DNA of 64,000 bases from Desulfolithobacter dissulfuricans (lineage in GTDB: Bacteria > Desulfobacterota > Desulfobulbia > Desulfobulbales > Desulfobulbaceae): positions 1,587,219-1,651,218 of the forward strand of contig NZ_AP024233.1 of the NCBI RefSeq assembly GCF_025998535.1. Direction: 5' to 3'. Positions within the stretch are counted from its first letter, which is position 1. The number at the start of each line of letters is the position of its first letter. Of the stretch, positions 1-10,200 are shown piece by piece. The position numbers and the translations under genes were made by a program. The notes below the pieces were generated by a model. It saw only the letters and a program-made list of their open reading frames with translations. It was not told the DNA's origin and made no database searches.

Positions 1-2
1 GG

Positions 3-485
3 TTGCGCGAGGTCTGCGAGGCGGTCGGTATGCCGCCGGCCCTGCATGTGGGCTCCTGTGTGGACAACTCCCGCTTACTCATCGCCCTGACCGAGATGGT
101 CAACGAGGGCGGGCTGGGCGAAGATATCTCGGAACTGCCCGCCTGTGGAACCGCACCCCTGTACATGTCGGAGAAGGCGGTTGCCATCGGTCAGTATTTT
201 GTCAGTTCCGGAGCCCACGTCATCTTCCAGAATCTGCCGATCACCGGAGCCAAGAAGTTTACCGAATTCATCAAGGGCGGCATGAAGGAAGTCTATGGCG
301 CCTGCTGGGACACCGAAGAGGATCCCATCAAACTGGCCCAGAAGATGATCAAGGCCATCGATGGAAAGCGCGAAGCTCTCGGAATCAACAAGAAGCAGGA
401 CCGCGTGCTCTTTGATATGGCCATGCGCCGTGATCTGGAAGGCAGGACACTGCCCGATACGGGTTGTGGATCCGGAGCTCACTGA
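3..485 (+). CDS. cooS: Anaerobic CO dehydrogenase catalytic subunit, C-terminal part (5' end outside window)
   Basis: This is the C-terminal 160 residues of the Ni-Fe-S CO dehydrogenase that interconverts CO2 and CO for the acetyl-CoA synthase. The segment GSCVDNSR, then LPACGTAP, then YGACWD carry three cysteines at the spacing where CooS proteins hold C-cluster ligands. YFVSSGAHVIF is also typical of the family. The gene begins upstream of the window, so only the tail can be judged. It ends with TGA at 483-485. The MetF-AcsD, AcsB and AcsC genes follow on the same strand, so it is the first visible gene of a CODH/ACS operon. The assignment is firm from motifs and context. Whether this CooS is the ACS-bound form is inferred from position only. 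Confidence 0.93.
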   Translation: MREVCEAVGMPPALHVGSCVDNSRLLIALTEMVNEGGLGEDISELPACGTAPLYMSEKAVAIGQYFVSSGAHVIFQNLPITGAKKFTEFIKGGMKEVYGACWDTEEDPIKLAQKMIKAIDGKREALGINKKQDRVLFDMAMRRDLEGRTLPDTGCGSGAH

Positions 486-599
486 CAGCTCTTTTGGTTT
501 TGGTTACTGCCCGCGGGGCAGAAATACAAGTTGCTAAACATGTCTTGTGTCAGTGAACAGCAACCCTGTTCATGCTGCATATAGAGGGAAGGAGGATCG

Positions 600-3293
600 A
601 TGAAATCGGGGAGCAATCTGGAGCAGGTGCTCAGGAGCGGGACATTTGCCGTTACTGGTGAGCTGGGACCGCCCAAAAACAGTGATCCTGAAGTCGTCAG
701 GAAGAAGGCACGCATCCTCAAGGGAAACGTCGATGCGGTCAATATCACCGACTGCCAGACCGCCATTGTCAGGATGTCGAGCATCGGTGCCGGGCTGATC
801 GCCCAGGCCGAGGGCCTGGAGCCGGTCATCCAGATGACCTGCCGTGATCGGAACCGGATCGGCATGCAGAGCGATCTGCTGGCTGCTTCGGCCATGGGGC
901 TCAAGAACCTGCTCTGTCTGACCGGCGATCATCAGAAATTTGGTAATCACCCGGGATCCAAGGGTGTCTTTGACATGGATTCCATCCAGCTCCTCGGTAT
1001 GGTCCGGGACATGCGGGATGCGAAAAAATTCCAGTGCGGAGAAGAGATCAAGGGGCCAGCCCCGAAATTTTTCCTCGGCTGCGCCGCCAATCCCTTTGCT
1101 CATCCCTTTGAATTCAGGGCCGTGCGTCTGGGGAAGAAGATCGCCAACGGTGCCGACTTCGTCCAGACCCAGATTATCTATAATGTGGAGAAATTTGCCA
1201 GATTCATGGAGATGGTCCGTGATCTCGGACTGCATGAAAAGGCCTATATACTTGCAGGTGTTACCCCGCCCAAGTCTCTGGGTATGGCCCGGTACATGAA
1301 GAAATTCGTCCCGGGCATGGACGTGACCGATGAGGTCATACAGCGGATGAAAGATGCCAGAGACAAGCAGGATGAGGGAATCCAGATCTGCGTTGACATC
1401 ATCAACCAGGTCAAGGAAATCGAAGGTGTTGCCGGCGTGCACGTCATGGCCATCGAATGGGAAGAGGCTGTGGCGGAAATCTGTGAGCGGGCAGGGCTGC
1501 TTCCCAGGCCCACCTTTGAGACTATCGAAGAACAACCTGCCGCACCGGTCGCCGAGACCGAGACTGTTGTTGTACGTGAAGAGATTGCCGCACCGATTGC
1601 AGCGGCTCAGGATACCGAGGAGATTCTTGCCCGGGCCCGTGCCGAGGCAGAAGAGATCCTGGAGCAGGCCAGGCTGGAGGCCGAACGTATCAAGGCCAGT
1701 GCAGCCGGTTCTGAAGCTGCAGCTGAAGGTGTTGCCACAGTTACTGACGATGCAGGAGAACATGAAATGAACGAAAAAGAACGGTTAATGGCGCTTGAGT
1801 CTGTCAAACAGGGTCTTGCCGCCTTGAAAAAAGCATACGGACTCAGTGACGATCAGTTCGAGGCCCTGATGCAGTTTGCCGGTGCTGAATCCATTCTCAA
1901 AAAGGAACCCGAGGTGGCCAAGAGCGGCCCTGCTGCTCCGGCAGCACCGTCGGCGCCGGAACCCGCACCAAAGCCAGAGCCCGCCGTAGCCCCTGTGAAA
2001 GAGGAGGGTGCCGGTGCCGAAGCGGAAGCCAGGGCAAAGGCTGAGGCAGAGGCCAGGGCAAAAGCAGAGGCTGAGGCAAAGGCTGAAGAGGAAGCCAGGG
2101 CCAGAGCCGAGGAAGAGGCAAAAAAGGCTGCGGAAGCCAAGGCAAAGGCCGAGGCAGAGGCCCGGGCCAAGGCCGAAGCGGAAGCCAGGGCAAAAGCAGA
2201 GGCAGAGGCCAAGGCCAAAGCCGAGGCTGAGGCAAAGGCAAAGGCTGAAGAGGAAGCCAAGGCTGCCGAAGCCAAGGCCAAACCGGCCCCGGCCGGCCTG
2301 GATGTCCCGCCCCTGGCCAAAGAGGAAACTCCTTTTAACGAGCGGGCCACCAAAGTGCCGCCCACGTCCTACAGGCAGGACTATTCCGGAGCCATCCGTG
2401 AATGCGTGCTTGGCAATGGTGACAAGACCGTCACGGTCGGCGGGTCCGAGGTTCTGCCGTTCCATCTCTTTGAAGGTAACATGCCGCATAAACCGCTGGT
2501 TGCCATGGAGATCATGGACACCGCGCCCGACAACTGGCCCGAGACCCTGGGACAGTACTTCAACGATGTCTGGGATAACCCGGTGGCCTGGGCCAGGAAA
2601 TGTATCGAGGTCTACGGCGCCGACGCCATCAATATCTGGCTCAACTCCACCGATCCCAATGGCCAGAACCGGTCTCCCGCTGACGCGGCCAGGGATGCGG
2701 CCGCGGTCATCGCCGAGATCGATGTGCCGATCATTGTCTGGGGCTGCGGCAACGCTGAAAAGGACACTGAAACGCTGCGGGAGGTCACCTCGCTGATCGG
2801 CGACAAGAAAGTCTGTCTTGCCCCGCTGGAAGATGCCAACTACCGGGCCATCGGTGCCACGGCCATGGCATTTGGCCATCCCATGGTGGCTGCCTCGCCC
2901 ATCGATGTCAACCTGGCCAAGCAGCTCAACATCCTCCTGGAGAACCTTGGCGTGCCCCTGGACCATGTGCTCATGGATCCCTCCATCGGCGCCCTGGGAT
3001 ATGGAATCGAATACACCTACTCGGTCATGGAACGTATCCGGATCGCTGCACTGACCCAGAAGGACGACAAGCTGCAGGTCCCGATCATCTGCAACCTGGG
3101 CCGTGAGGTCTGGAAGACCAAGGAAGTTAGCCTGCCCAGCGACGACCTGCTTGGCGACCAGGAAGGTCGCGGAATCATGATGGAAGCCATGACCGCCAAC
3201 TGCATGCTGATGGCCGGTGGCGAGGTGCTGATCATGCGGCACCCCAAAGCGATTAACATGACCAAAGCACTGATCGATGGTCTGATGGGCTGA
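600..3293 (+). CDS. Fusion of methylenetetrahydrofolate reductase (MetF) with CODH/ACS corrinoid-protein small subunit (AcsD)
   Basis: One open frame of 897 residues starts at ATG 600 behind a GGAAGGAGG site. Residues 1 to about 310 form a complete MetF-like domain (FAVTGELGPPKN near the N-terminus, NITDCQTA, FFLGCAANP, GADFVQTQ), which reduces methylene-THF to methyl-THF. Residues about 335-370 look like a coiled coil. Residues 390-450 form a short helical segment, and about 470-560 are a TolA-like Ala/Glu/Lys repeat. Residues about 575-897 match the ACS delta subunit (AcsD/CdhD: PFHLFEGNMPHKP, MEIMDTAPDNWPE, LMDPSIGALGYGIEY). With AcsC this subunit forms the corrinoid methyl carrier. An in-frame ATG at 1767 has its own AGGAG (1754-1758), so a separate 508-residue AcsD could also be made. 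The join has no frameshift and the reading frame is continuous. Confidence 0.9.
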   Translation: MKSGSNLEQVLRSGTFAVTGELGPPKNSDPEVVRKKARILKGNVDAVNITDCQTAIVRMSSIGAGLIAQAEGLEPVIQMTCRDRNRIGMQSDLLAASAMGLKNLLCLTGDHQKFGNHPGSKGVFDMDSIQLLGMVRDMRDAKKFQCGEEIKGPAPKFFLGCAANPFAHPFEFRAVRLGKKIANGADFVQTQIIYNVEKFARFMEMVRDLGLHEKAYILAGVTPPKSLGMARYMKKFVPGMDVTDEVIQRMKDARDKQDEGIQICVDIINQVKEIEGVAGVHVMAIEWEEAVAEICERAGLLPRPTFETIEEQPAAPVAETETVVVREEIAAPIAAAQDTEEILARARAEAEEILEQARLEAERIKASAAGSEAAAEGVATVTDDAGEHEMNEKERLMALESVKQGLAALKKAYGLSDDQFEALMQFAGAESILKKEPEVAKSGPAAPAAPSAPEPAPKPEPAVAPVKEEGAGAEAEARAKAEAEARAKAEAEAKAEEEARARAEEEAKKAAEAKAKAEAEARAKAEAEARAKAEAEAKAKAEAEAKAKAEEEAKAAEAKAKPAPAGLDVPPLAKEETPFNERATKVPPTSYRQDYSGAIRECVLGNGDKTVTVGGSEVLPFHLFEGNMPHKPLVAMEIMDTAPDNWPETLGQYFNDVWDNPVAWARKCIEVYGADAINIWLNSTDPNGQNRSPADAARDAAAVIAEIDVPIIVWGCGNAEKDTETLREVTSLIGDKKVCLAPLEDANYRAIGATAMAFGHPMVAASPIDVNLAKQLNILLENLGVPLDHVLMDPSIGALGYGIEYTYSVMERIRIAALTQKDDKLQVPIICNLGREVWKTKEVSLPSDDLLGDQEGRGIMMEAMTANCMLMAGGEVLIMRHPKAINMTKALIDGLMG
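1754..1769 (+). promoter_or_regulatory. Candidate internal ribosome binding site and start codon inside the metF-acsD fusion
   Basis: AGGAG at 1754-1758 lies 8 nt before an in-frame ATG at 1767-1769. The product from this start would begin MNEKERLMALE and contain only the helical segment, the Ala/Glu/Lys linker and the AcsD domain (508 residues). This is a sequence observation. Internal initiation in the cell is inference, since a good match can arise by chance in purine-rich coding sequence. Confidence 0.4.
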
Positions 3294-3413
3294 GAACGGA
3301 AAACAAGGCCTGCGATCCAGGGCCCCCCGGGCCAAGGTGATAGAAACCGGCCTGGACCATCGCACTCCATATTGATTTTCATATAAAAACAGTTACCAAA
3401 GGGAGTTACCAAA

Positions 3414-5621
3414 GTGTCGAAGATCATCTGTTCCGCAGCAATACGTGGCGCCAAGAAAATCATTGACATGGCAGAAGAATCCTATGAGGAGGCCCTCAAG
3501 AAATATGGACCGGAACAGGAGGTTTCCTTCCCGAATACGGCCTACTATCTGCCCATCATCTATTCTATTCTCGGTGCAAAGGTTGAAAAACTCGGCGACA
3601 TGAAAGACATCTTTCAGGAGTGCCGCAAACTTCTGCCGCCGGTGGTCAGTGAGGACATCTGGCTGCCCTATCTGGGCCCGGCCCTGGACGCCGGCATGGC
3701 GACCTTTTTTGCCGAAGAAATGTTCGAGGCCATCCGCTACCTGAACGAGCCCAACTTCTATACCAAGACCGAGGATCCCTCCGAGGACAATCTCTGGCTC
3801 GGTGCAGCCGATGACGTTATCTTCCGGAAGCGTGGTGTTGAGTTCGTGGACGGTACAGCTCCCGGTTTTGCCGCCATCATGGGTACCCCGGAAGACAAAG
3901 AGGTGGCCTCCCGCATCGCCCTGGAACTGCAGGAAAAGAACCTCTACATCTTCATGCACGACCAGTCCAATGGCAAGAACATGGCCGAGCTCCTGGTGGA
4001 TAACGGGGTTCAGGTCGGCTGGAACACCCGGCTTGTTCCCTTTGGCAAGTCCTATACCTCGGCCGTCTTCGCCATCGGTTTTGCCTGCCGGGTAGCACTG
4101 GCCTTTGGTGGTATCAAGCCTGGAGATTACAAGGGTAACCTGATCTACAACAAGGATCGGACCTTCGCCTTCATCATGGCCTTTGGTCCAGTATCCGACG
4201 AATGGTATGCCAATGCTGCCGGAGCCATCAACTGGGGCTTCCCGACTATCTCCGACTGGGATATCCCCGAGGTACTGCCCACGGGTATCTGTACCTACGA
4301 GCATGTGGTCTCCAACGTTCCCCACGACGAAATCGTCCAGAAGGCGATCGAGGTCCGCGGACTCAAGGTCAATGTCACCAAGATCGACATCCCCATGGCC
4401 TTTGGTCCGGCCTTCGAGGGCGAAAGGATCCGCAAGGACGACCTGTTCATGGAATGCGGCGGCGGGCGGACCACCGGTGTCGAGGTCCTGATTTCCCGGG
4501 AGATGGACGAGGTCGAGGATGGCAAGGTCATCCTCGAAGGTCCGGATATATCTGACATCGAAGAGGGCCAGAACCTGCCCATCGGTATCCTGGTCGAGGT
4601 TGCCGGCCGGGAGATGCAGTCGGATTTCGAACCCATTCTCGAGCGCCAGTTCCATCACCTGATCAACTACATCCAGGGTATCATGCATATCGGCCAGCGG
4701 AACATCATGTGGATTCGCATAGGTAAGGGTGCAGTTGAAAAAGGATTCTCTTTCAAGCATATCGGTGTCGTTCTTCACGGAAAACTTCACCAGGAGTTCG
4801 GGGCCATTCTCGATAAGGTACAGGTCAAGATCTACACCATCCAGGAAAAGGTGGACGAGGTCATGCAGCTGGCGCTCAAGGTCTACGAGGAACGTGATCT
4901 GCGCCTTGGCTCCATGACCGACGAGACCGAGGAGGTCTTCTACTCCTGTACCCTGTGTCAGTCCTTTGCTCCCAGCCATGTCTGCGTCATCACACCGGAA
5001 CGTATCGGTATGTGCGGGGCCTACAACTGGCTCGATGGCAAGGCCTCATACCAGATCAACCCCACCGGCCCCAACCAGCCCATTCAGAAGGGTGAGTGTC
5101 TGGACGAGCTCAACGGCTACTATGCCGGTATCAACGAATTTGTGGCCCAGGCCTCACGCGGGGCTGTAACCCAGGTCAGCTGCTACTCTCTGATGAACAA
5201 CCCGATGACCGCCTGTGGCTGTTTCGAGGCCATCGCCGCCATGCTCCCCCAGTGTAACGGCATTATGGTCGTTAACCGGGATTACCGCGGTATGACACCG
5301 TCGGGAATGAAGTTCACCACCCTGGCTGGCATGGCTGGTGGCGGTATGCAGACGCCGGGCTTCATGGGCGTGTCCAAGCATTACCTGACCAGCAAGAAAC
5401 TGTTCATGGCCGAGGGCGGACTCAAGCGTGTGGTCTGGCTGCCCAAGATGCTCAAGGACGAACTGGCTGAAAAACTCAAGAAACGGTGCGAGGAGATCGG
5501 CATGCCCGAGCTCTTCGACATGATAGCCACCGAGGAGCAGGGGACCACCGAGGAGGAGATCATGAGCTTCCTCAAGGAGAAGGGCCATCCTGCTCTGGAG
5601 ATGGAAACAGCCATCGGCTGA
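3414..5621 (+). CDS. acsB: Acetyl-CoA synthase, CODH/ACS beta subunit
   Basis: This 735-residue protein condenses CO, a methyl group from the corrinoid protein and CoA into acetyl-CoA at the Ni-Ni-[4Fe-4S] A-cluster. The six A-cluster cysteines known from the family are all present: C512, C515, C524, C534, C601 and C603 (in YSCTLCQSF, SHVC, GMCGAYNW and ACGC). The length fits bacterial AcsB of about 730 residues. The start is GTG at 3414, with GGGAG at 3401-3405 eight bases upstream. No nearby ATG has a comparable site. It lies 120 nt after the MetF-AcsD fusion and before acsC, a typical ACS gene order. No missing key residue was seen. Confidence 0.97.
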   Translation: MSKIICSAAIRGAKKIIDMAEESYEEALKKYGPEQEVSFPNTAYYLPIIYSILGAKVEKLGDMKDIFQECRKLLPPVVSEDIWLPYLGPALDAGMATFFAEEMFEAIRYLNEPNFYTKTEDPSEDNLWLGAADDVIFRKRGVEFVDGTAPGFAAIMGTPEDKEVASRIALELQEKNLYIFMHDQSNGKNMAELLVDNGVQVGWNTRLVPFGKSYTSAVFAIGFACRVALAFGGIKPGDYKGNLIYNKDRTFAFIMAFGPVSDEWYANAAGAINWGFPTISDWDIPEVLPTGICTYEHVVSNVPHDEIVQKAIEVRGLKVNVTKIDIPMAFGPAFEGERIRKDDLFMECGGGRTTGVEVLISREMDEVEDGKVILEGPDISDIEEGQNLPIGILVEVAGREMQSDFEPILERQFHHLINYIQGIMHIGQRNIMWIRIGKGAVEKGFSFKHIGVVLHGKLHQEFGAILDKVQVKIYTIQEKVDEVMQLALKVYEERDLRLGSMTDETEEVFYSCTLCQSFAPSHVCVITPERIGMCGAYNWLDGKASYQINPTGPNQPIQKGECLDELNGYYAGINEFVAQASRGAVTQVSCYSLMNNPMTACGCFEAIAAMLPQCNGIMVVNRDYRGMTPSGMKFTTLAGMAGGGMQTPGFMGVSKHYLTSKKLFMAEGGLKRVVWLPKMLKDELAEKLKKRCEEIGMPELFDMIATEEQGTTEEEIMSFLKEKGHPALEMETAIG

Positions 5622-5641
5622 TACCTCGTCGTTCCACCACT

Positions 5642-5755
5642 GTCCGGCCCGTTCCCGGAGCTGGCCGGACGCCCATGATATGCTGATGCAGGACCGCTGT
5701 CCTGCATGGAATGTGATAGATTTTGAGCTGCGGTCCCTGAAATGTTGCGGACCGC
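5642..5755 (+). other. Three consecutive hairpins in the acsB-acsC spacer
   Basis: The 164-nt spacer holds three separate inverted repeats. GTCCGGCC (5642-5649) pairs with GGCCGGAC (5663-5670). GCAGGAC (5688-5694) pairs with GTCCTGC (5699-5705). GCGGTCC (5730-5736) pairs with GGACCGC (5749-5755). None is followed by a T-run, so they are unlikely to be simple terminators. They may stabilise or help process the operon mRNA. The acsC ribosome site AAGGAGG follows at about 5770. Confidence 0.5.
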
Positions 5756-5785
5756 CCTTGTGATACTCGAAGGAGGATAGAGACA

Positions 5786-7141
5786 ATGGCGTTAACCGGT
5801 ATACAGATTCTCAAAATGCTGCCCAAGAAGAATTGTGGCGAATGCAGTATTCCCACCTGTCTTGCATTTGCCATGAAAGTGGCAGCCGGGCAGGCGGAAA
5901 TTGATACCTGTCCGTATGTCAGTGACGAGGCCAAGGCGACCATCGGTGAAGCATCGGCGCCGCCGATTCGAACCGTCAAGATAGGAGCGGGGGACGCTGA
6001 ATTTACCGCTGGTGGCGAGACCTGTCTGTTCCGGCATGAAAAACGGTTCGAGCATCCCACCGGTATTGCCATTCTCGTGTCCACCAATGAGGACGATGCC
6101 GAGGTTGAAGGCAAGCTCAAACGGTTCCGGGACATGGAGTTTGAGCGGGTTGGCGTCCTGATGCGGGCCAACCTTGTGGCCATCAAGGATACCAGCGGTG
6201 ATCCTGCCAAGATGAGCTCTCTGGTTGGTAAGGTGCAGGAGATGGCCCCCAAGGCGGCGATTATCCTGATGAGCGACAACACCGATGTCCTCAAGGCCGG
6301 CGCCGAGGCCTGCGGCGACAACAAGCCACTGCTCTATGGCGCCACCGCTGACAACTGGGAGGCTTTTGCCGACCTGGCCAAGGAGACCGGCTGTGTTCTT
6401 GGCGTCAAGGGTGCCAACCTCGACGACCTGGTCGAGGTTTCCGGCAAGCTGGTTGACTCCGGGCTCAAGGATATGGTTATCGATACGGGTGCCCGGACGC
6501 TCAGGGCAGCCTTTGAAGACAATATCGTCGCCCGGCGCTCTGCCATCAAGGAGCGCTTCAAACCGCTTGGTTTCCCTACCATCACCTTTCCCTGCGAGAT
6601 GACCGACGACCTGATGATGGAGGCCATGATCGCCTCGGTCCTGATGGCCAAATATGCCGGGATCATCGTTCTCTCCGATATCCAGGGTGACATTCTCTTC
6701 CCGCTGCTGCTGGAACAGCTCAATATTTTCACGGATCCGCAGCGGCCAATGGTGGTTCAGGAGGATATCTACCCCATCACCGGGCCTGACGAGAACTCAC
6801 CGGTGCTCATCACCTGTAACTTCTCGCTGACCTACTTCATCGTCTCAGGCGAGATCGAAGGGTCCAAGGTACCCTCGTGGCTGCTGATCAAGGATACCGA
6901 AGGTCTGTCTGTACTCACGGCCTGGGCAGCGGGCAAATTCGGGGCCGACCTGATCGCCCAGTTCGTCAACAAGAGCGGTATTGCTGACAAGGTCAAGCAC
7001 CATGAGCTGATCATCCCCGGTTACCTGGCCACTATCAAGGGTGAGCTTGAAGAAGAGCTGCCCGACTGGACCATTACCATTGGACCTCGTGAGGCCGGCC
7101 ATCTGCCAGCGTTCCTGAAGGAATGGCAGCCGGCGGCCTGA
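5786..7141 (+). CDS. acsC: CODH/ACS corrinoid iron-sulfur protein large subunit (gamma)
   Basis: This 451-residue subunit carries, with AcsD, the cobamide that shuttles the methyl group from methyl-THF to AcsB. The N-terminus has the low-potential [4Fe-4S] motif with C17, C20, C25 and C42 (KKNCGECSIPTCLAFA, then DTCPY). The rest is a TIM barrel and a C-terminal corrinoid-binding domain typical of AcsC/CdhE. The ATG at 5786 is preceded by AAGGAGG about 10 nt upstream. It follows acsB in the same operon. The methyltransferase AcsE and the nickel-insertion ATPase are not in this window, so they are probably upstream or elsewhere. Confidence 0.96.
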   Translation: MALTGIQILKMLPKKNCGECSIPTCLAFAMKVAAGQAEIDTCPYVSDEAKATIGEASAPPIRTVKIGAGDAEFTAGGETCLFRHEKRFEHPTGIAILVSTNEDDAEVEGKLKRFRDMEFERVGVLMRANLVAIKDTSGDPAKMSSLVGKVQEMAPKAAIILMSDNTDVLKAGAEACGDNKPLLYGATADNWEAFADLAKETGCVLGVKGANLDDLVEVSGKLVDSGLKDMVIDTGARTLRAAFEDNIVARRSAIKERFKPLGFPTITFPCEMTDDLMMEAMIASVLMAKYAGIIVLSDIQGDILFPLLLEQLNIFTDPQRPMVVQEDIYPITGPDENSPVLITCNFSLTYFIVSGEIEGSKVPSWLLIKDTEGLSVLTAWAAGKFGADLIAQFVNKSGIADKVKHHELIIPGYLATIKGELEEELPDWTITIGPREAGHLPAFLKEWQPAA

Positions 7142-7289
7142 TAGCGGCCGACTCCCGGATGAGGCCGTAAGCCTGGACCAGATTCCGGCAGCATTCAACT
7201 TTTTTACCTGAAGCGGTGGACAGGTTGCCGCCACCCGGGGACAGCGTGCCCCCGGTGGTGGTCCTGTACCCCACTCATATCCGATATTT

Positions 7290-10200
7290 ATGGCAACTAT
7301 AACGCTTAGCATCAACGGTAACGAAATCGTCGCGGAAAAGGGCCTGACCGTCCTCGAAGTTGCGAAACGTTCTCAGATCACTATCCCTACACTGTGCTGG
7401 GTCAAGGGAACGGTTCCCCGGAAAGCCTGTGAGATCTGCGTGGTCGAGATAGCCAACGGTGATGAACTCGGCCTGAAGAGCCGGGTGGGTGATGGAGAGA
7501 ACAGACTCTATTGCGCCTGCACCACCCTGGCCCAGGATGGTATGGAGATAGCCACGGACTCGGAAGCGGTTATCGCCCATCGCCAACAGCGCCTTGCCAT
7601 CATATCCCAGACCCATTTCGGTGACTGCAAGGCCCCCTGCAACCTGACCTGTCCCGGTCAGATCAATGTTCAGGGCTACATCGCCCATGTGGCCAAGGGT
7701 GAGTATATCGAGGCGCTCAGGCTGATCATGGAGCGCAATCCGGTGCCCTTTTCGGTCGGCCGGGTATGTCCCCGGTTCTGCGAGACCAGGTGCCGGCGGA
7801 TACTGGTCGACGAGCCGGTGTCCATCAACCATCTCAAACGGTTTGTCGCCGACTGGTGCATGGCCCACCACATTGACCTGAAAATACCCCGGGAACGGCC
7901 CACGGGCAAACGGATCGCCGTGATCGGTGGTGGTCCTGCCGGCCTGAGCTGTGCCTATTTTCTCACCCGCAAGGGCCACCAGGTCACTATCTTCGAAGCC
8001 AACCCCAAGCTGGGCGGCGCCCTGAGGTACGGATTTCCCGAGTATAAAATTCCCAAGGAAGTCCTGGATTATGAGATCAACACCATTCTCAAGATGGGGA
8101 TCTCGATCATGCTGTCCCAGAAATGGGGCCGCGACTTCACACTCCAGGACCTTCGTGACCAGGGATTTGACGCCATTTTCATCGGTACCGGAGCCGGGGT
8201 TGATCAACCCATGGACATCCCCTGTGCCTCCAGGGAGCACGTCTATACCGCCACCAGATTCCTGCGCATGATAAACGAAGGCCGGGACCTGGACCTGGGC
8301 CGCAAGGCCGCGGTCATAGGCGGCAACAACATAGCCATGGAGGTGGCCCGCTCCCTGATCCGCAAGGGCGTGGACGAAGTCACCATCATCTATCCCGGGC
8401 CAAACTGGAAATGCCGGCCAACCAGCGTAATATCAAAGAGGCCGAGCACGAGGGGGTCCAGTTTCTGCTCATGGCCTCACCGGTTGAAATATGTGGCCAC
8501 CCGAAAGAAAACCATCGCCTCCGCCTCGAACTGATCCGGATGAAGCTTGGCGAACCGGACAAGAGGGGCCGCAGGGAGCCGGTACCGGTTCCGGGGTCCT
8601 TCACCGCCCTTGACGTGGATACGGTTGTTTCGTCGCTGGGGCAGATGGCGGTCAACGGCCGCTTCGCCGGCGGGATCCTGGAAGAACAGCTCGATATCTC
8701 TCCCCGGGGTACAATTGTCGCCAATCCCCGCTCCTCGCAGACCAGTGTCGAGGGCGTCTTTGCCGGCGGCGATGCGGCCACAGGCGTCAAGTCGGTCATC
8801 CAGGCCGTGGTCTCGGCCAGGAGGGCGGCGGAAAATATCCACGCCTTTGTCACCGGCGAGCCCAAGGCCCCGGCCGAGAGCCGGTTCAACTTCACCCGGG
8901 GCAAGACCTTTGACGATGTCTCGCTGAAGAACTTTGAAGGCATTGATGTCAAGCTGCGCGAGAAGATGCCGGAGAGACCTCCCGAGACCGCGGTCCAGGA
9001 TTTCGACGAGGTCAAGCTGGGCTTTACCGAGAAGATGGCCCGCCGGGAGGCTGACCGTTGCCTGTCATGCGGCTGCACCGCCTTTGACCGCTGCGATCTC
9101 AAGAGGCTCGATATCGAGTACAACGTCAACATCAACAAGACCGGCATGGGCAAGGTGCCCCTCTACCCGAAGGACGAATCGCACCCCTCCATCGCCGTGG
9201 ACCGCAACAAGTGCATCTTCTGTCTGCGCTGCGAACGGTCCTGTGCCTACGATGCCCTGGAAGTCAAGGCCAGCTCCTTTGATGAACTGGGGCGGCCCGA
9301 GGGGCTTGAGATTGACTTCAAGGACCACTGCGTCTCCTGCGGCAAGTGCGTCGACAACTGCTCCACCGGGGCCCTGAACAAGAAACACCGCCTCGTGCCG
9401 ATCCAGTCTGAAGAGGTGCGTGAGGTCCGGACCACCTGCCCGTACTGCGGTACCGGCTGCCAGCTGATCCTCAAGGTCAAGGGATTGACCATCATGGAGG
9501 TGACCGCGGATCCGGAAATCGGCCCCAACTATGGCGATCTCTGTGTCAAGGGACGGTTCGGCTTCCACTTCATCCAGCACCCGGACCGGTTGAAAACTCC
9601 GCTTATAAGACGCTACAAGGGTGGCCCGCTGGAAGTGGCGACCTGGGACGAGGCACTTGACTTCGTGGCCACCTCCATGGCCAATATCCGGGCGGAAATG
9701 GGGCCGGATGCCCTGGCCGGACTGTCCTCGGCCAGGTGCACCACCGAGGAAAACTACGCCTTTCAGAAATTTTTCCGGACTATTGTCGGAACCAACAATG
9801 TCGACCACTGTGCCAGATACTGACACAGCCCGACGGTGACCGGTCTGGTCACAGTACTTGGTTCCGGAGCAATGACCAACACCATCAACGGTATTCTGGA
9901 TGGCGAGGTACTCTTTGTCATTGGCTCCAACACCACCGAGACCCATCCGGTGATTGGCCTGAGGATGCGCGAGGCCGTGAAGCGGGGGGCGTCGCTGATT
10001 GTCGCTGACCCGCGGAAAATCAATCTGGTCGATGAGGCCCGGTTGTGGCTGCGGCAGCGTCCCGGTACAGACGGGGCTCTCATCAACGCCATGTGCCACG
10101 TCATCCTGCGCGATAACCTGGCCGATGAAGCCTATATTGCCGAGCGGACCGAGAATTTTGATAGCCTGAAAGAGGCCGTGGCCGACTGCACCCCGCAGTG

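Noticed and set aside
2020-2290. The repetitive DNA in the metF-acsD linker as a CRISPR or tandem satellite
   Set aside because: Units are irregular codon-level repeats (GCC/GAG/AAG) encoding an Ala/Glu/Lys helix, with no constant repeat-spacer pattern.
3393-4979. Long antisense open frames over acsB and over metF-acsD (1785-3365)
   Set aside because: They mirror genes with unmistakable catalytic motifs; long antisense frames are expected in GC-rich coding DNA.
9821-9823. TGA codons in fdh, hdrA and mvhD as inactivating nonsense mutations
   Set aside because: Each lies at a known Sec/Cys position, the frame stays conserved afterwards, and each is followed by a SECIS-like hairpin.
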